A stretch of DNA of 64,000 nucleotides, taken from assembly GCA_010405405.1 (NCBI GenBank), contig MU004234.1:540993-604992 (forward strand). Reading direction: 5' to 3'. The notes beneath the pieces were generated by a model, which saw nothing but the letters and a program-made list of their open reading frames with translations, did no database searches and had not been told where the DNA came from. Numbering within the stretch: position 1 is the stretch's first letter; the number at the start of each line of letters is the position of its first letter. Positions 1-10,341 of this stretch are shown in pieces. The stretch is from Microthyrium microscopicum. Taxonomy: Eukaryota; Ascomycota; Dothideomycetes; Microthyriales; Microthyriaceae. A program made the translations under genes and the position numbers.

Positions 1-152
1 CGCCATCGTATTGCATCGCTTTCATAGCTTGTATTGCTGGTCGAATGTTATGGTGCCCATCGAATAGAATGGGCCTATAACATACGACCTACTTTCGAGC
101 AAATGCTTAACTTGACCCTTCTTCTTCAACTTATGCTAACATCTTACAGGCA

Positions 153-1358
153 ATGGCCATGACCTCCTGCTGCGGAGACCAAGCGGGTCGGTGTGATGTT
201 CATCGACCAGTGCAACCGCTGGCGCCAACTGCATTGACTTGCGAAAACTACAAATACAGAAAAAACCCTGAACATCACTTGCTCAACGTGCCAACCGAGA
301 TTCGTCTACTCATCTGTGAGAATCTCTCGCTTGCTTCACGTTGCGCCCTCGCACTTACCTGCAAGGGGCTAAAAGATGAGCTGTCACTAGAATTTTGGCC
401 GAGCCTAGATACAAATCATACGGAGATGGTAAGCTTTTCCTGTTCCGAGCCCGCTCCCCTCGAAGCCGTACGAATATACCAAAACCCGTGGTGGTTGCTA
501 ACACTTTCAATGGCTCCCATGGCACGCGCTTCAAATCAAATGCTGTGGTATCCATTGACCTACCAAATGCATTCGCTTCCAACTTTTTCAATAGGCTTGC
601 ACGAATATCATTGTGTGATCTTGTACTAACACATTTGCCAGGACATGTTCTTGAATATGTTACGAAAGGACATTCCAGATACATTCGTTTGCGGCGGCTG
701 GGACGGCTGTCACCAGCTCGAATATGCGCCATATACGCTCAGCGTTGACGGTCCCAGTCTTGGAGCCTACCCAAGCACGCCAGTCCATGGCCGCGACCTG
801 GCATTCGACAATTTCTATCATGCCCCAGCCACGCATATCCAGCGCTGGAAAGAAGACCAAATCTGCCCCGAATACTTTTACTGCAGCACCACTCTCACCT
901 TCCACGCTGGAGATTCACAATACCTGGGGAGTGTGAAGTACTTCATCAACGAATTTGAAGGTCGCAACTATCTATTCCGGAAATACCGTCTACCGATCGT
1001 GGAAGGCAAGCCAATCACTATTGTATCCAACGCTGGATCCAATAGCCCAGTAGGCATCGAAATGTGCAAACACAACAAACTCAAATGGCTCATGAAGCGA
1101 GCGCTACCTCCAGTCTTCCTGAATGGTCCAGCATTCCCCAACGGTACCCTGGCGTGCTGGACTGGCCGGACACTTATGCAAGATAGCTTCATCGTTCTCG
1201 ACCGAAGCCTGGGAATATTTGGGGCCACGCGAAAGGTGCACACGTATGAGTGTGACTGCGGTGCTTTTGCTGAGATCAAAGATGTGGAGAATATAGAGGA
1301 TACTCATGCCGAATGTGTTTTTGCTACACCGCTTAAGGAGTCAATGGATTCGCAGTAA
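153..1358 (+). CDS. F-box-like protein with terminal Cys/His motifs (family copy 1, 5' end uncertain)
   Basis: Two exons are visible, 153-428 and 642-1358, joined by a phase-0 intron (429-641; donor GTAAGC, branch TACTAAC, acceptor CCAG). They give about 330 aa. The N-terminus has a CC-x6-C-x2-H pattern. An F-box-like helix follows (LLNVPTEIRLLICENL, then CALALTCK). The middle carries FDNFYH, ICPEYFYC, KYRLPI and KHNKLKWLM. The C-terminus has YECDCGAFA followed by H-x3-C. The Cys/His groups suggest zinc binding and the F-box an SCF ubiquitin-ligase adaptor; both are inference. A strong acceptor (GCTAAC, then TTACAG ending at 149) lies in frame just before the ATG, as in copy 4, so a short first exon probably lies further upstream or outside the window. 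Paralogues are at 14.6, 16.6 and 18.2 kb. Confidence 0.82.
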
Positions 1359-1749
1359 TAACGACACTCTCTCATCGACTGCTACATTAGTCATCGTAGC
1401 TTTCGGGAGTATTGTCGGAATTACACGTACAGAATAGACTTTATGCTCCATCTCATCCTGTGGCTGATTTCGCATCTAATATCCAACGTGATCGCTGTTG
1501 TGTGCGGCACGCTACTCATTGACTGGTAAAATAAGGACTGCATAATGAATTATAGTATATCACAGCCAGCGAAGCTGCTGGGGAGAAGACCACTATTCAT
1601 AAAATCCATTGATTGTTTGCGTCAGTATCTGACTTGTAGAAACACATATGACTCCAATATCTACCAGCCGACCCATGATACTCTGCCATAACTCCATTTT
1701 CAAAACCGAGTAACCCCATACAACAACCCCCACTACGATAAACTCACAC
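1359..1749. other. Convergent 3' intergenic interval
   Basis: The F-box-like gene and the hydrolase gene end facing each other here. The interval is AT-rich in parts and carries no ORF or repeat that I can support. It should hold both 3' UTRs. Confidence 0.6.
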
Positions 1750-2868
1750 TCACAGCTTAGCAGTCAACCTATTCTCCCTCAAAAACTCCCCCGCCTCCTT
1801 CGCCGCCTCCTGCGCCACCCTTACAAAATCAATCACTGGCGCCACCAGAATAATATCATGCGGCGCACCCTCCTTCACCACCAACTGCACACTCGCGCCC
1901 TTGGCTCTGAACTCCTCCGCAATCTGCACATTATCATCATACAACACCTCCGCGCGTCCCGTCTGGACGAAGATTGGTGATTTGCTTTCAAAGGCGTTGC
2001 CGAGTGGTGTTAGGTACGGATCCATGGGATCACAGCCTTCAGAGAACGTGGACGCGCCCCAGTGTCCGAATGTGGGGCCAAGGTAGTCGGTGGAATACTG
2101 GGGAGAGCTGGAGATGGAGGTAATGTCTAGCGCGGCGTGCACGTTGACCCAGGGTGACCAGAGCCACACGCAGCCGGGCCACGGGAGACCGAGCGCTTTG
2201 CCGTGGTCGTGGATGTAGCGGAGAAGTGCGAGGGCGAGGTTTCCGCCTGCTGAATCACCGCTGATGGTAATGCGGGATGGAGGGACGCGGAGCTTGTCTG
2301 TCAAGTGCATATATGCGCTCACAGCATCTTGGAGTGCTGCTGGGAAACGTCCGCCGGCGTTGCTGGAAAGGCGGTAGGCTGGTGCGAGAACGTGCGTGAT
2401 CCGGCTATGTTTGACGAATGTGCGGGTTGTGAAGCCCAAGTCCGCATCGCGCGCTGCGCCGATTACGTAGGCGCCGCCGTGGAAGTGGAGGACGACATCT
2501 GCGTCGTCGACTTGGCTGCGTTGGAGGGCGGAGGGTGTCCAGACGGCGCCGATTTTCGTGGGCCGGATGCTGGTGTCTGCGAGGGGGCCTTTGTAGGCCC
2601 AGTTTCCTTGTGGGTTGATGATGGTGAAGCGGTCGCCTTCAACGCCGGGTTCGAGGGAGAGCTTGGTTTTTGTGCGGACGGTGGAGGAGTGTGCGAGGAA
2701 GGACTTTACGATGCGCATGCGCAGGGCTTGGGAGAAGGTCCATGATTTATGTGGGCGGCCGACGCGGAAGGTGTAGAGGAGGACCCAGATGGGAAAGCGG
2801 GTGAGTTCGTAGACGACGGCGAGGAGGGCGTAGACGGCCTTTATGGGTTGGGTGGCGAGGATGGGCAT
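1750..2868 (-). CDS. HSL-type alpha/beta hydrolase (esterase/lipase)
   Basis: Intronless, 372 aa from the ATG at 2868. An in-frame ATG further upstream (3018) would add 50 basic, Cys-rich residues and is less likely. Residues 11-36 are hydrophobic and may anchor the protein in a membrane. The oxyanion motif HFHGGAY (about 128-134) and nucleophile elbow GDSAGG (Ser about 206) define the hormone-sensitive-lipase family. An Asp in the TGRAEVLYDD stretch and the His in APHDI complete a plausible catalytic triad. Such enzymes hydrolyse short-chain esters, but the substrate cannot be read from sequence. It ends convergently with the F-box-like gene. Confidence 0.9.
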   Translation of the reverse strand: MPILATQPIKAVYALLAVVYELTRFPIWVLLYTFRVGRPHKSWTFSQALRMRIVKSFLAHSSTVRTKTKLSLEPGVEGDRFTIINPQGNWAYKGPLADTSIRPTKIGAVWTPSALQRSQVDDADVVLHFHGGAYVIGAARDADLGFTTRTFVKHSRITHVLAPAYRLSSNAGGRFPAALQDAVSAYMHLTDKLRVPPSRITISGDSAGGNLALALLRYIHDHGKALGLPWPGCVWLWSPWVNVHAALDITSISSSPQYSTDYLGPTFGHWGASTFSEGCDPMDPYLTPLGNAFESKSPIFVQTGRAEVLYDDNVQIAEEFRAKGASVQLVVKEGAPHDIILVAPVIDFVRVAQEAAKEAGEFLRENRLTAKL

Positions 2869-3919
2869 GTTGGTGGTGGAGTAGCCTTGCGGTTCACGAT
2901 GGGGTGGATGGTGAGACCGTCGACAGTTTTGACGGCAATGGAGGCAGTTTCGACGACGATGGACGCAGTTTTGACGACGTCGACGATTTTCACAAGAAGC
3001 AAAGGCGGGCCAAATCAATCAAGAAGAGAAACATACCTACACTTCATATACCACCCAAAGCATGTTTGTGCTCCTTTCGGCCGTTCACAAGCTTACAGCG
3101 TAGCCAGCAGTACCAATGCCCTTTCACAGATACTGTGTGCTCCGCGACATTGATTGATACCGAGGCTGGGGGATGATCAGTGACACGGGCTAGCACGGCG
3201 CAAAGTAAGGTCTACTAGGAATAGCGTGGATAAATTGCGGAGTAACGCCGTAGCATTTTGATATGAATTCAATGGTCTTTGCGAGTCAATTGTCGAGTTT
3301 ATTGGATGGAACCCTGTTCGTTCATGGTTCTTTGGTGGGTCTCAGGCGTGCAGTTGTCTGGTGAAGCTTGAAAATATTTCAAAGAGTGAGCGCTATGGTG
3401 CGTTCACGTAGCGAAATCAGCAGCGAAAAGAGGCAGCATGTTTGACTATCTTCACAAATTGAATGGAATACTTGTAGAAGGATGGAGAGAAGGTTGCGAG
3501 AGGTTCAGAAGTTTCAAGCGGTGGTTGCAGCCACGTTGCTCATGCACGTCACCCTGCTAGTCTTTTACGCCATGCCTCTCGCGTGCATGCTTGATATCTC
3601 TACGATGAAGGCATGGGTAGGTATAAAATACGACCGTAAGAATTATTGTTGGATAACTTGTCAAGAAAGCCTTCGATTTTTAAAGCGTAGCTGGAAGCAA
3701 GATAATAATGAGGTCGGGGTGTGCGACATACCACGAATTAGAGCAGTTATTCCAACGATCAAGAATCAAGATCATTGACTAAGGTATTTCTAGCTACTCA
3801 AACAAAATCCGTCGTAGATGTCACACTCAAAGCATCTTATCCTGAATCAACATACGGGGTCAAATAACAGCTCACTAGCCAATCACACATTCGATGAACC
3901 GTTCGTTGAAGTGAAGTGC
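2869..3919. other. Intergenic interval upstream of the hydrolase
   Basis: About 1 kb with no supported gene. A 98-codon ORF at 3482-3778 (+) begins with a hydrophobic stretch but has no recognisable domain, no splice partner and no family resemblance, so I do not call it. The part next to 2868 should contain the hydrolase promoter. Confidence 0.5.
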
Positions 3920-6655
3920 TTAGACGGATACATCACGACGCATGTCCGGCATGACCGATCCACTACGATCATGCTCCTCCTCTAGAGCCTCAAGCTCTTT
4001 CATAGCATTGGTGAGGAACTTGTGCTGAGCAACAAGCTTCTGACGTTCCTGAACCTTCGTTGGGTCTTGAGCGAGCATCAGCTCCCAGTGGGATTTGTTG
4101 GCAACTAGGAGAGTTAGTATTGCAAAGAAAAGCTAGAGGACGTACTTACTGTTGTCAGGATCCTTTACTCCTAATTCCTCCTCAATTCGATCTTTCAGAG
4201 CTGGTAAACCTCCAAGCAAATCCGCTTCGACCATGAGAATCACATTCTCTACAAAGCGAGTCGCGGCGATGCTATAGTACGCTTTAACCTTAGCCATGAC
4301 CTCGATCTCACGATCATAAGGATCGGCGCCGATTTTGACGCGGAACTTCTCAGACTCAATTTCTTTGCGCTGCTTGTCGTCGAGACCGAATTCTGTGTCC
4401 CAGTCAGGGTGTTCAGCCTGGTAGAGTTGGCGGGCTCGCTGCTCATAGCGAGCTTTTTCGATGGTGGTAAGCTCCTTAACGGTCAACTGATCTAGAAGTT
4501 GCTTATTGGCGATGACGGGAGTGAAGTTCTCACGAGCAAATGCACCGATTGCTTTGTCGACTTGAACTTTGACGAGGTCGTGAACGAAGTTGCGAGTGAT
4601 AGCGTCCATCGAATCATGTAGTGGGGTACCACGCTATGGACCACATACGGATTCGTGAAGAACGCCTTTGGCGAGAGATGCTGACATCTGCTTGTCAATG
4701 GCTTTGAACAGGGTCTTGACTGGCTTGTCCCAAGACTTGAGCGTGGAGAGAATGATCGCGTTAAGCCCGTTTGGGTTCACCTCTCCAGGGAGCCCGGGTA
4801 GCTGGTACTTGTCGATGGCGATCTTGAGGCTCATTGGGGTGAAGCGACTACCCACAAGTGGTTGATTCACGGTCCCACGCGATGGTGTTTTTACTGGTGA
4901 CCATCCCGTAACAACGATATCATCGTCGTCATCTTCCACAGTCGCCTGACGATGATTTTTGTTCTTTTGGGGAGTCGTAAGGCCTCCATCTACTTTGCGA
5001 GCCTTGCTGGGTGAGACATCCGATTCACCATTGCGCTTGCGCGGCGAAATTGAAGGCTCACGTGAGGCTCGACCTGCAGCAGAAGCGACCTCCTCAAGTC
5101 GTTTGCCTTTTATGGGGCCAAGATCTGCGCCAACCGTAATCTTGGGACGAAGGTCTTCAAGGATGGATTTCTTCAGCACATCGATGTGTTTAGTGGCGCT
5201 GTCTCGCACATCGTTCGAAATAGCTTGCTCTTCATGCGCAGCTTTCATTTGCACAATTTGAGCGAAGTTCTGAACAATCTTGGTGACCTCGAAATATGCA
5301 TGCTTGGGAGGCTCCGGACATTTGGCCAGTCGTGCGTTGATGAGTTTGAGCTGTTGCTCAACACCAAATTGGATTTCTGGCAAGCACTGTAAGGCTAAGC
5401 CGAGAAGATTAATTGACAGTGCGGAAGCGAGGTTGCCAATACCGAGCAGATCAGTGTAGATGTTGAAGTCGGAGGACCATTCTGGTGAGTCGAAGTATTT
5501 GACTTCATTGAGACGAGCCTGTTCCGAGGAGATATGAAGTTCCTGCTGAGATCGTAATTTGCAAACTCGATAGCCCAACTCACGCCTATACTTCTCACCG
5601 GAGAGTACTTTGACCTATCTTATTTAGTAATTGTTCACTAGCAGTTGAATGGAATAGAATACTTACCCAGTCCTTGACGACATCACCACCCACAGCCATA
5701 CGATCGGGCTTTGTAAGTACACCCATGCAACGATGGTTGACTTTCATTCTATTGACAACGCTGGACGCCTTGGAGTTCTGGATGTCGTTCTCCATAGAGA
5801 TGACCAGAAGCACGATTGTCTTTTCTTCCTGAATGTAAGACTCGGCTAGACGCTCGACAAAGTCCACGATTTCTTGACCTCCTTCGTCGGTTTGCGAGAT
5901 GATGCCAGGCAAATCAACGAAGGAAAGATTTGGCAAACTGTTGCCACGAATTTCGATAATCACACGATTTGGAGAAAATGGCTAGCAGTGTTTAGTATCG
6001 CAACTCAATAACGAGCTATCAGTTGACTTACTGCCTCATTCGTATCCACTGTGAAGCCAGATCGGAAGGACTCTACTGAGTGGCTGGGGTTCAGAATAGC
6101 AGCTTGAGCATTATAGATGGCAGACTGCAAAGCGTCTTTGTTGTTCACCTCAGCAAATTTCTCAATGTCCAATGGATGATCACCACGCTCAGCCCAAGGG
6201 TAGAAACGGCCCGGAGTTGCGTCCGGATTGTACGCATACGGTCGACGCAGAGACACTCGAGCAATCCATTCCTCGGCGGAGTCTTGAATCAAGTTTATTT
6301 CCATAGGACAGCGGGTGCAAGTATTGGTATTGCGGGGTACGGAGATTTCGCTCAGAGCTTCGACGAGCGAGGACTTTCCCGAAGATTGATCGCCAATCAT
6401 AGCAATTTTTGGGATTGTGATATTGGCGATGGCGTCAATACCAGTGTGGTGCAAGTTGTTAAGGCATTGGAACAACTTCTTCATGTCGCTACCAAGGGTC
6501 TGGACAGCAGGATTGGAATGATCGACGATTTCTGTAGACGACATTGTGGTTGGAGCTTCGGAAGCTCGAGCGAGAGATGGTGAAGGACGAGTGGGCAACT
6601 GAACGGTCTCTCGACTGCTCTCTCCACGAGGGAAAGTATGACTATAACGAGTCAT
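3920..6655 (-). CDS. Dynamin/Mx-like large GTPase with an internal in-frame TAG
   Basis: Exons on the minus strand are 6655-6032, 5981-5667, 5614-4150 and 4104-3920. All introns are GT-AG and the frame is kept. Reading through one stop gives 862 codons. The GTPase has P-loop GDQSSGKS (88-95), FVDLPG (about 228-233) and LTKPD (about 298). A helical middle region follows, then a basic low-complexity insert with KRK/KAR clusters and DDDDD. The C-terminal part (MAKVKAYYSIAATRFVENVI, then the last exon) resembles a GTPase effector domain. Such proteins self-assemble on membranes; the cargo is unknown. Codon 640 is TAG (4634-4636), after HESVCGP and before RGTPLHDS. As it stands the product ends at 639 aa and loses the effector domain. 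The 15 bases GTATGT...ATAG around the stop look like splice sites but are far too short for a normal intron. Confidence 0.85.
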
Positions 6656-8504
6656 AATGGCAAGCGTTCAACGAACAACAGAAGAACGGATTGGAAGTCA
6701 AATTCAAGATGAAAAAGAAGGTTCAAAAGAAAGTGGTAAATGAAAGAGTTGGTGTTAGGGAAGATGAAGTGGAGAAGAAGAAGTGGAGGAGGGGTAGATT
6801 TCATGTGTTAGCTGAAGCCTAGAGCGGCCTCAATCCAATGGAGGCAGTTGCCTCGACAAGTAATGGCTTTCGAGCTTAACACACCGCTAGCCTCTTGTAC
6901 TTCCTGGGATAGGTACTCCAAACCTACCCAATTGGGCGATCGGTTGCCATAGCGGCGCATCGAGCGTTCCAAAGAAGGGAATAAACAAGGGAAAAAGTTT
7001 CTCAGGCATCGTGCTGAATGTTCACTGCGTCCAACCCGATGATATACGTCAGTGCCATAGGCCACGGTCCATTCAAGTCATGATGCGCAGGAGTGAGGGT
7101 ATCACTTCAACGATGCAAGCTGTGGTGATCCGATCGACCAAGCAGATAGAGCTGAATTCGTGGGAAATTGTGGTTTTATTGTCGGAACTATAAATAGTGT
7201 CGATAAGGCCAATCTCGTCGACATTTGACAGAGAGCTTCTTACACGCGTCCGCAGGCACTGGTGAGCTGTAGCTCTTGTTCAGGCAGACAAGAAGACGAT
7301 CAGTCGCCGATTTGATCGATGTATTTCTCCAAGCTCTTTCTCATTATTAAATAGAACATACGCTCTGAATGATAGAGCGGATGTGGTGGTCATGTCTGTT
7401 GTATGCAGAGGATGGAGTGAAGTTGGGAAGAGATGCGGGATCTTATCTAATCTCGGAATTACATCCGAAAGAGATGCCAGCAAATGCAGCGTGGCAGCAT
7501 GGATAGCAACAAATGGGCATGGATAGACTGGTGTGACAGAAGGCGACCTGTGCAGATTGGCCAATGGCAACAAAAGATGGAACAATGGAACAAAGGCGAG
7601 AATGGTCATTCGGGTATCCAAGTCATTTTTCAGAAACCGGAGTGGATCACGGGCGCTGTCGGGGGTGCTGCGAGAGGTGAAACGGATTGGATGGTCAGAA
7701 GAAGAGACGAAAGAAAATGCTTCAAAACGACAGGCGTGTCAGGATTTGCAAAGCAGGGCAGGGGAGTAGCTAGCTGCAGTGAGACTAGACCTAATAATTG
7801 ACTTGGGGCATCATGGTCAAAGGCTGATAATTGTTCAAACAATCACTCAGTACTCCAAGGAATTGACAAAGAATTTGAAGCGAAAGGTCAGTGGGTTCTG
7901 TCCCCAGTAAATCGCTAAATATCCCCAGTAATTCAGGGTAAACGAACCAGGAGCCCGTTCTATTCTCATCTTCCAAGGTTCTCACGGAGCCAGCACTTCT
8001 CATGTTTATTTCCACCTTCTTCTAGACCTCTATCTCCCAACTTACATCGCATATCCCAGTTGGTTCCTTACTCGCGCGGGACGCTTACCTGCTGCTTATT
8101 TGGGAGTACAAAGATCTCATCGTCGTGCCAACTTTCGACGCTTGTTGCATTTCATTCCGAGCACTCCGAGAGCCAATCCACAATCCACAATCCGCCCCGC
8201 CAACATCCGCAGTGCACCGCCAATCCAGTCGCCAGTCGCAACTGACCAACGCCCCCAACGTCAGGCCCAGCGCCCTGCAACTTCTCACACCAGTCTACCA
8301 ACCACTGCATCTCCAATCACTCTCCCTGCAAATCCTCCAACTTCCTCCTCCATTCCCTCTATCCTCAATCCCAATCCTGGCCTCAACATATCTACCATCA
8401 TATCCTCAACCGCTTCGCCCTGACCGCGACACTCGTCGCTGTGCTCTCACCTCTCCTCCCAACCACCCCATCCAGGGATCCGCAACACCCAACAAAGCGC
8501 CACA
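6656..8504. other. Divergent promoter region with pyrimidine-rich leader
   Basis: 1.85 kb separates the dynamin-like gene from the membrane-protein gene. Small ORFs on both strands overlap without codon structure or domains. From about 8160 to 8500 the plus strand is strongly C/T-rich and ATG-poor, which fits a long 5' leader of the downstream gene. Confidence 0.5.
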
Positions 8505-9220
8505 ATGCCGTCACACGCCCAGCACGCCCACGCCGAGCTACACCGCCGATACTGGCAACGCAGCATCCTCATACCCCTCTGGACCCAACAATTCCTACTC
8601 CAATTAACCGGCACCATAATCTTCTACTTCGCTGTAACAATATACTGGGCGGGTGGAGCAAACCACGGCAAAGGCCCAAAAGTCGACCGCCGAGAACAAG
8701 CAATCCTCGGGTCTTTCTTTGTCCTCTATTTGTCACTGCTGCTGGCAACACTGGGCGAAGTGCTGCTCTACTGCGTTAATGCGCTGCAGCCAAAGCGCTA
8801 TCTAATCAGCCAACTATTAAAACTCATCGCCAGTTCTGGTGTCTGGGCTACATTAATCGTCTATCCCTATGTCATCAAGAACCCCATCGCCAGCCGCACA
8901 CAAGTCGCCATTGGCATGGAAGCAATCTTCGCATGGCTACAGTCCGTCATCCCCCTCCACTTCCCCCCTCCCACACATTTACTAACACATATCATAGAAT
9001 CCCCATGCTATCCTCCCTCGTCCACGCCGGTCTCGTAGCGCGCGAAGAATGGGTAATCAAACGCGAACTCGACGACCGCCTCCTCCACGCCTCGGAAATC
9101 ATCGCCGCCGCCCCAGCAGCCGAAGTCGCACAATCAGAGCGCACACCTCTCCTAGCCACCAACAATCTCGGCTACGGCGGCCGGCCGCGCAGTAGAACTA
9201 TTGGCGGGAGTCGCGTATAG
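8505..9220 (+). CDS. Small multi-pass membrane protein of unknown function
   Basis: Exons 8505-8941 and 8998-9220 give 219 aa. The start context CACAATGCC is good. The intron (8942-8997) has a clear branch (TTACTAAC) and acceptor (ATCATAG) but an unusual donor, GTCCGT; this join alone keeps the frame. Four hydrophobic segments are visible: about 21-47 (ending FYFAVTIYW), 66-93, 103-120 and a shorter one across the exon junction. The hydrophilic tail is Ala/Glu-rich and contains SERTPLLAT, reminiscent of acidic dileucine sorting signals. I do not recognise the family. A vacuolar or endosomal location is only a guess from the tail. Confidence 0.78.
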
Positions 9221-10341
9221 CATCGCGTGCCATCTTTTTTTGTCTATGGAGCAGCATCTACTTTAGAACGATAACCTTAACGATAATGAAAAAACACCTT
9301 TACATCATACAAACGGATACCCACGACACTTGGGACGACGCGCAAGATATTTAGAAGGAGGTTGGTGAGGAGTGTTTGGATTTAGAGAAGTGTGCCCGCG
9401 ACTGGAATTACCCTGTGGAGGAACGCGGGACGGGTGTGGGAAGAAGCATTGTTTTGTGCACAGAAGGCGTATTTGATACCTATTGATTTACACATCTGCG
9501 GTACCTCGAGAGAAAGAGGGAAGCCGCGAGATGGCTGGCGAGTTGGTTGGAATACCCCATTAGAATCTGGCTTATATCCTATAGCATTCGATAATCTGGG
9601 ATCATTGTAGAACTGGTTGAAGAAGGGTTGGCGAAACTTGAGACCTCAGCTCTTTAATTGAGCGATGAGACGCTTCTCCTGTGTATATGAACCTTCGTAC
9701 TATTCTACCTACAGTAGTACCTACCTACCAATGAAAAACAAAAACACATTTAAACTACAGTATCTACTCCTATTATTCACATTCCCCCTTCTGCCCCATA
9801 TAAATATTCTCCAGTTATCACTTCCTCAGTGTACCTGGTACCGTAACTCATTATCCCGAAAATTCGCCGCACTCCGATATCCCTACGGAACCAAACCTAA
9901 CGCAGCCAAGATCATCCAAAAAGCTAACCATTCTGCTGCATCCCGCCATTCGATGATGCTGCCCCAAGTCCAATCTATCTCTGGAAAACACGTTGTCGAT
10001 CGGGTGGCGGGGAGCTTGCTGGACAGTTGTTTTCGGCAATGAAATGCCGTGATGCTGTGAGAATGCTGGACAGATGGGGTCTAGAATGAATTGGTGCAGG
10101 GTGTTTGATCTTTTGGATGCGTTGTAACAATTTTAATGAGTTATGGATACAAGATAACTAGGAGAATGATGGAGGAGAAGCAAGAGATATCTCTAATGGA
10201 CGGGAATGCAACTCATGAATTAAGTAGTCATTTCATCGACAATCAAATGTGCTCGCTAATTCAAGTCCGTTCATTATCATATCATGAAAATCATCTTCAT
10301 AAGTAAACATTAAATCAAATGGGTATCTAAAACTTGCAAAA
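9221..10341. other. Convergent 3' intergenic interval
   Basis: 1.1 kb between the ends of the membrane-protein gene and the kinase gene. It includes a run of TACCTA repeats near 9708-9730 and AT-rich sequence near 10200-10330. The longest ORF (9665-10042) has no domain and overlaps an antisense ORF, so no gene is called. Confidence 0.5.

Noticed and set aside
2305-3153. Plus-strand frames of 146 and 134 aa over the hydrolase gene
   Set aside because: They are antisense to a well-defined hydrolase and carry no domain.
3482-3778. 98-aa frame with a hydrophobic start
   Set aside because: No domain, no splice context and no sign of conservation; listed only as part of the intergenic interval.
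4621-4660. 15-base GTATGT...ATAG segment as a mini-intron removing the dynamin stop
   Set aside because: It keeps the frame but is far below the minimum length for spliceosomal introns and has no branch point; recorded under the stop-codon finding instead.
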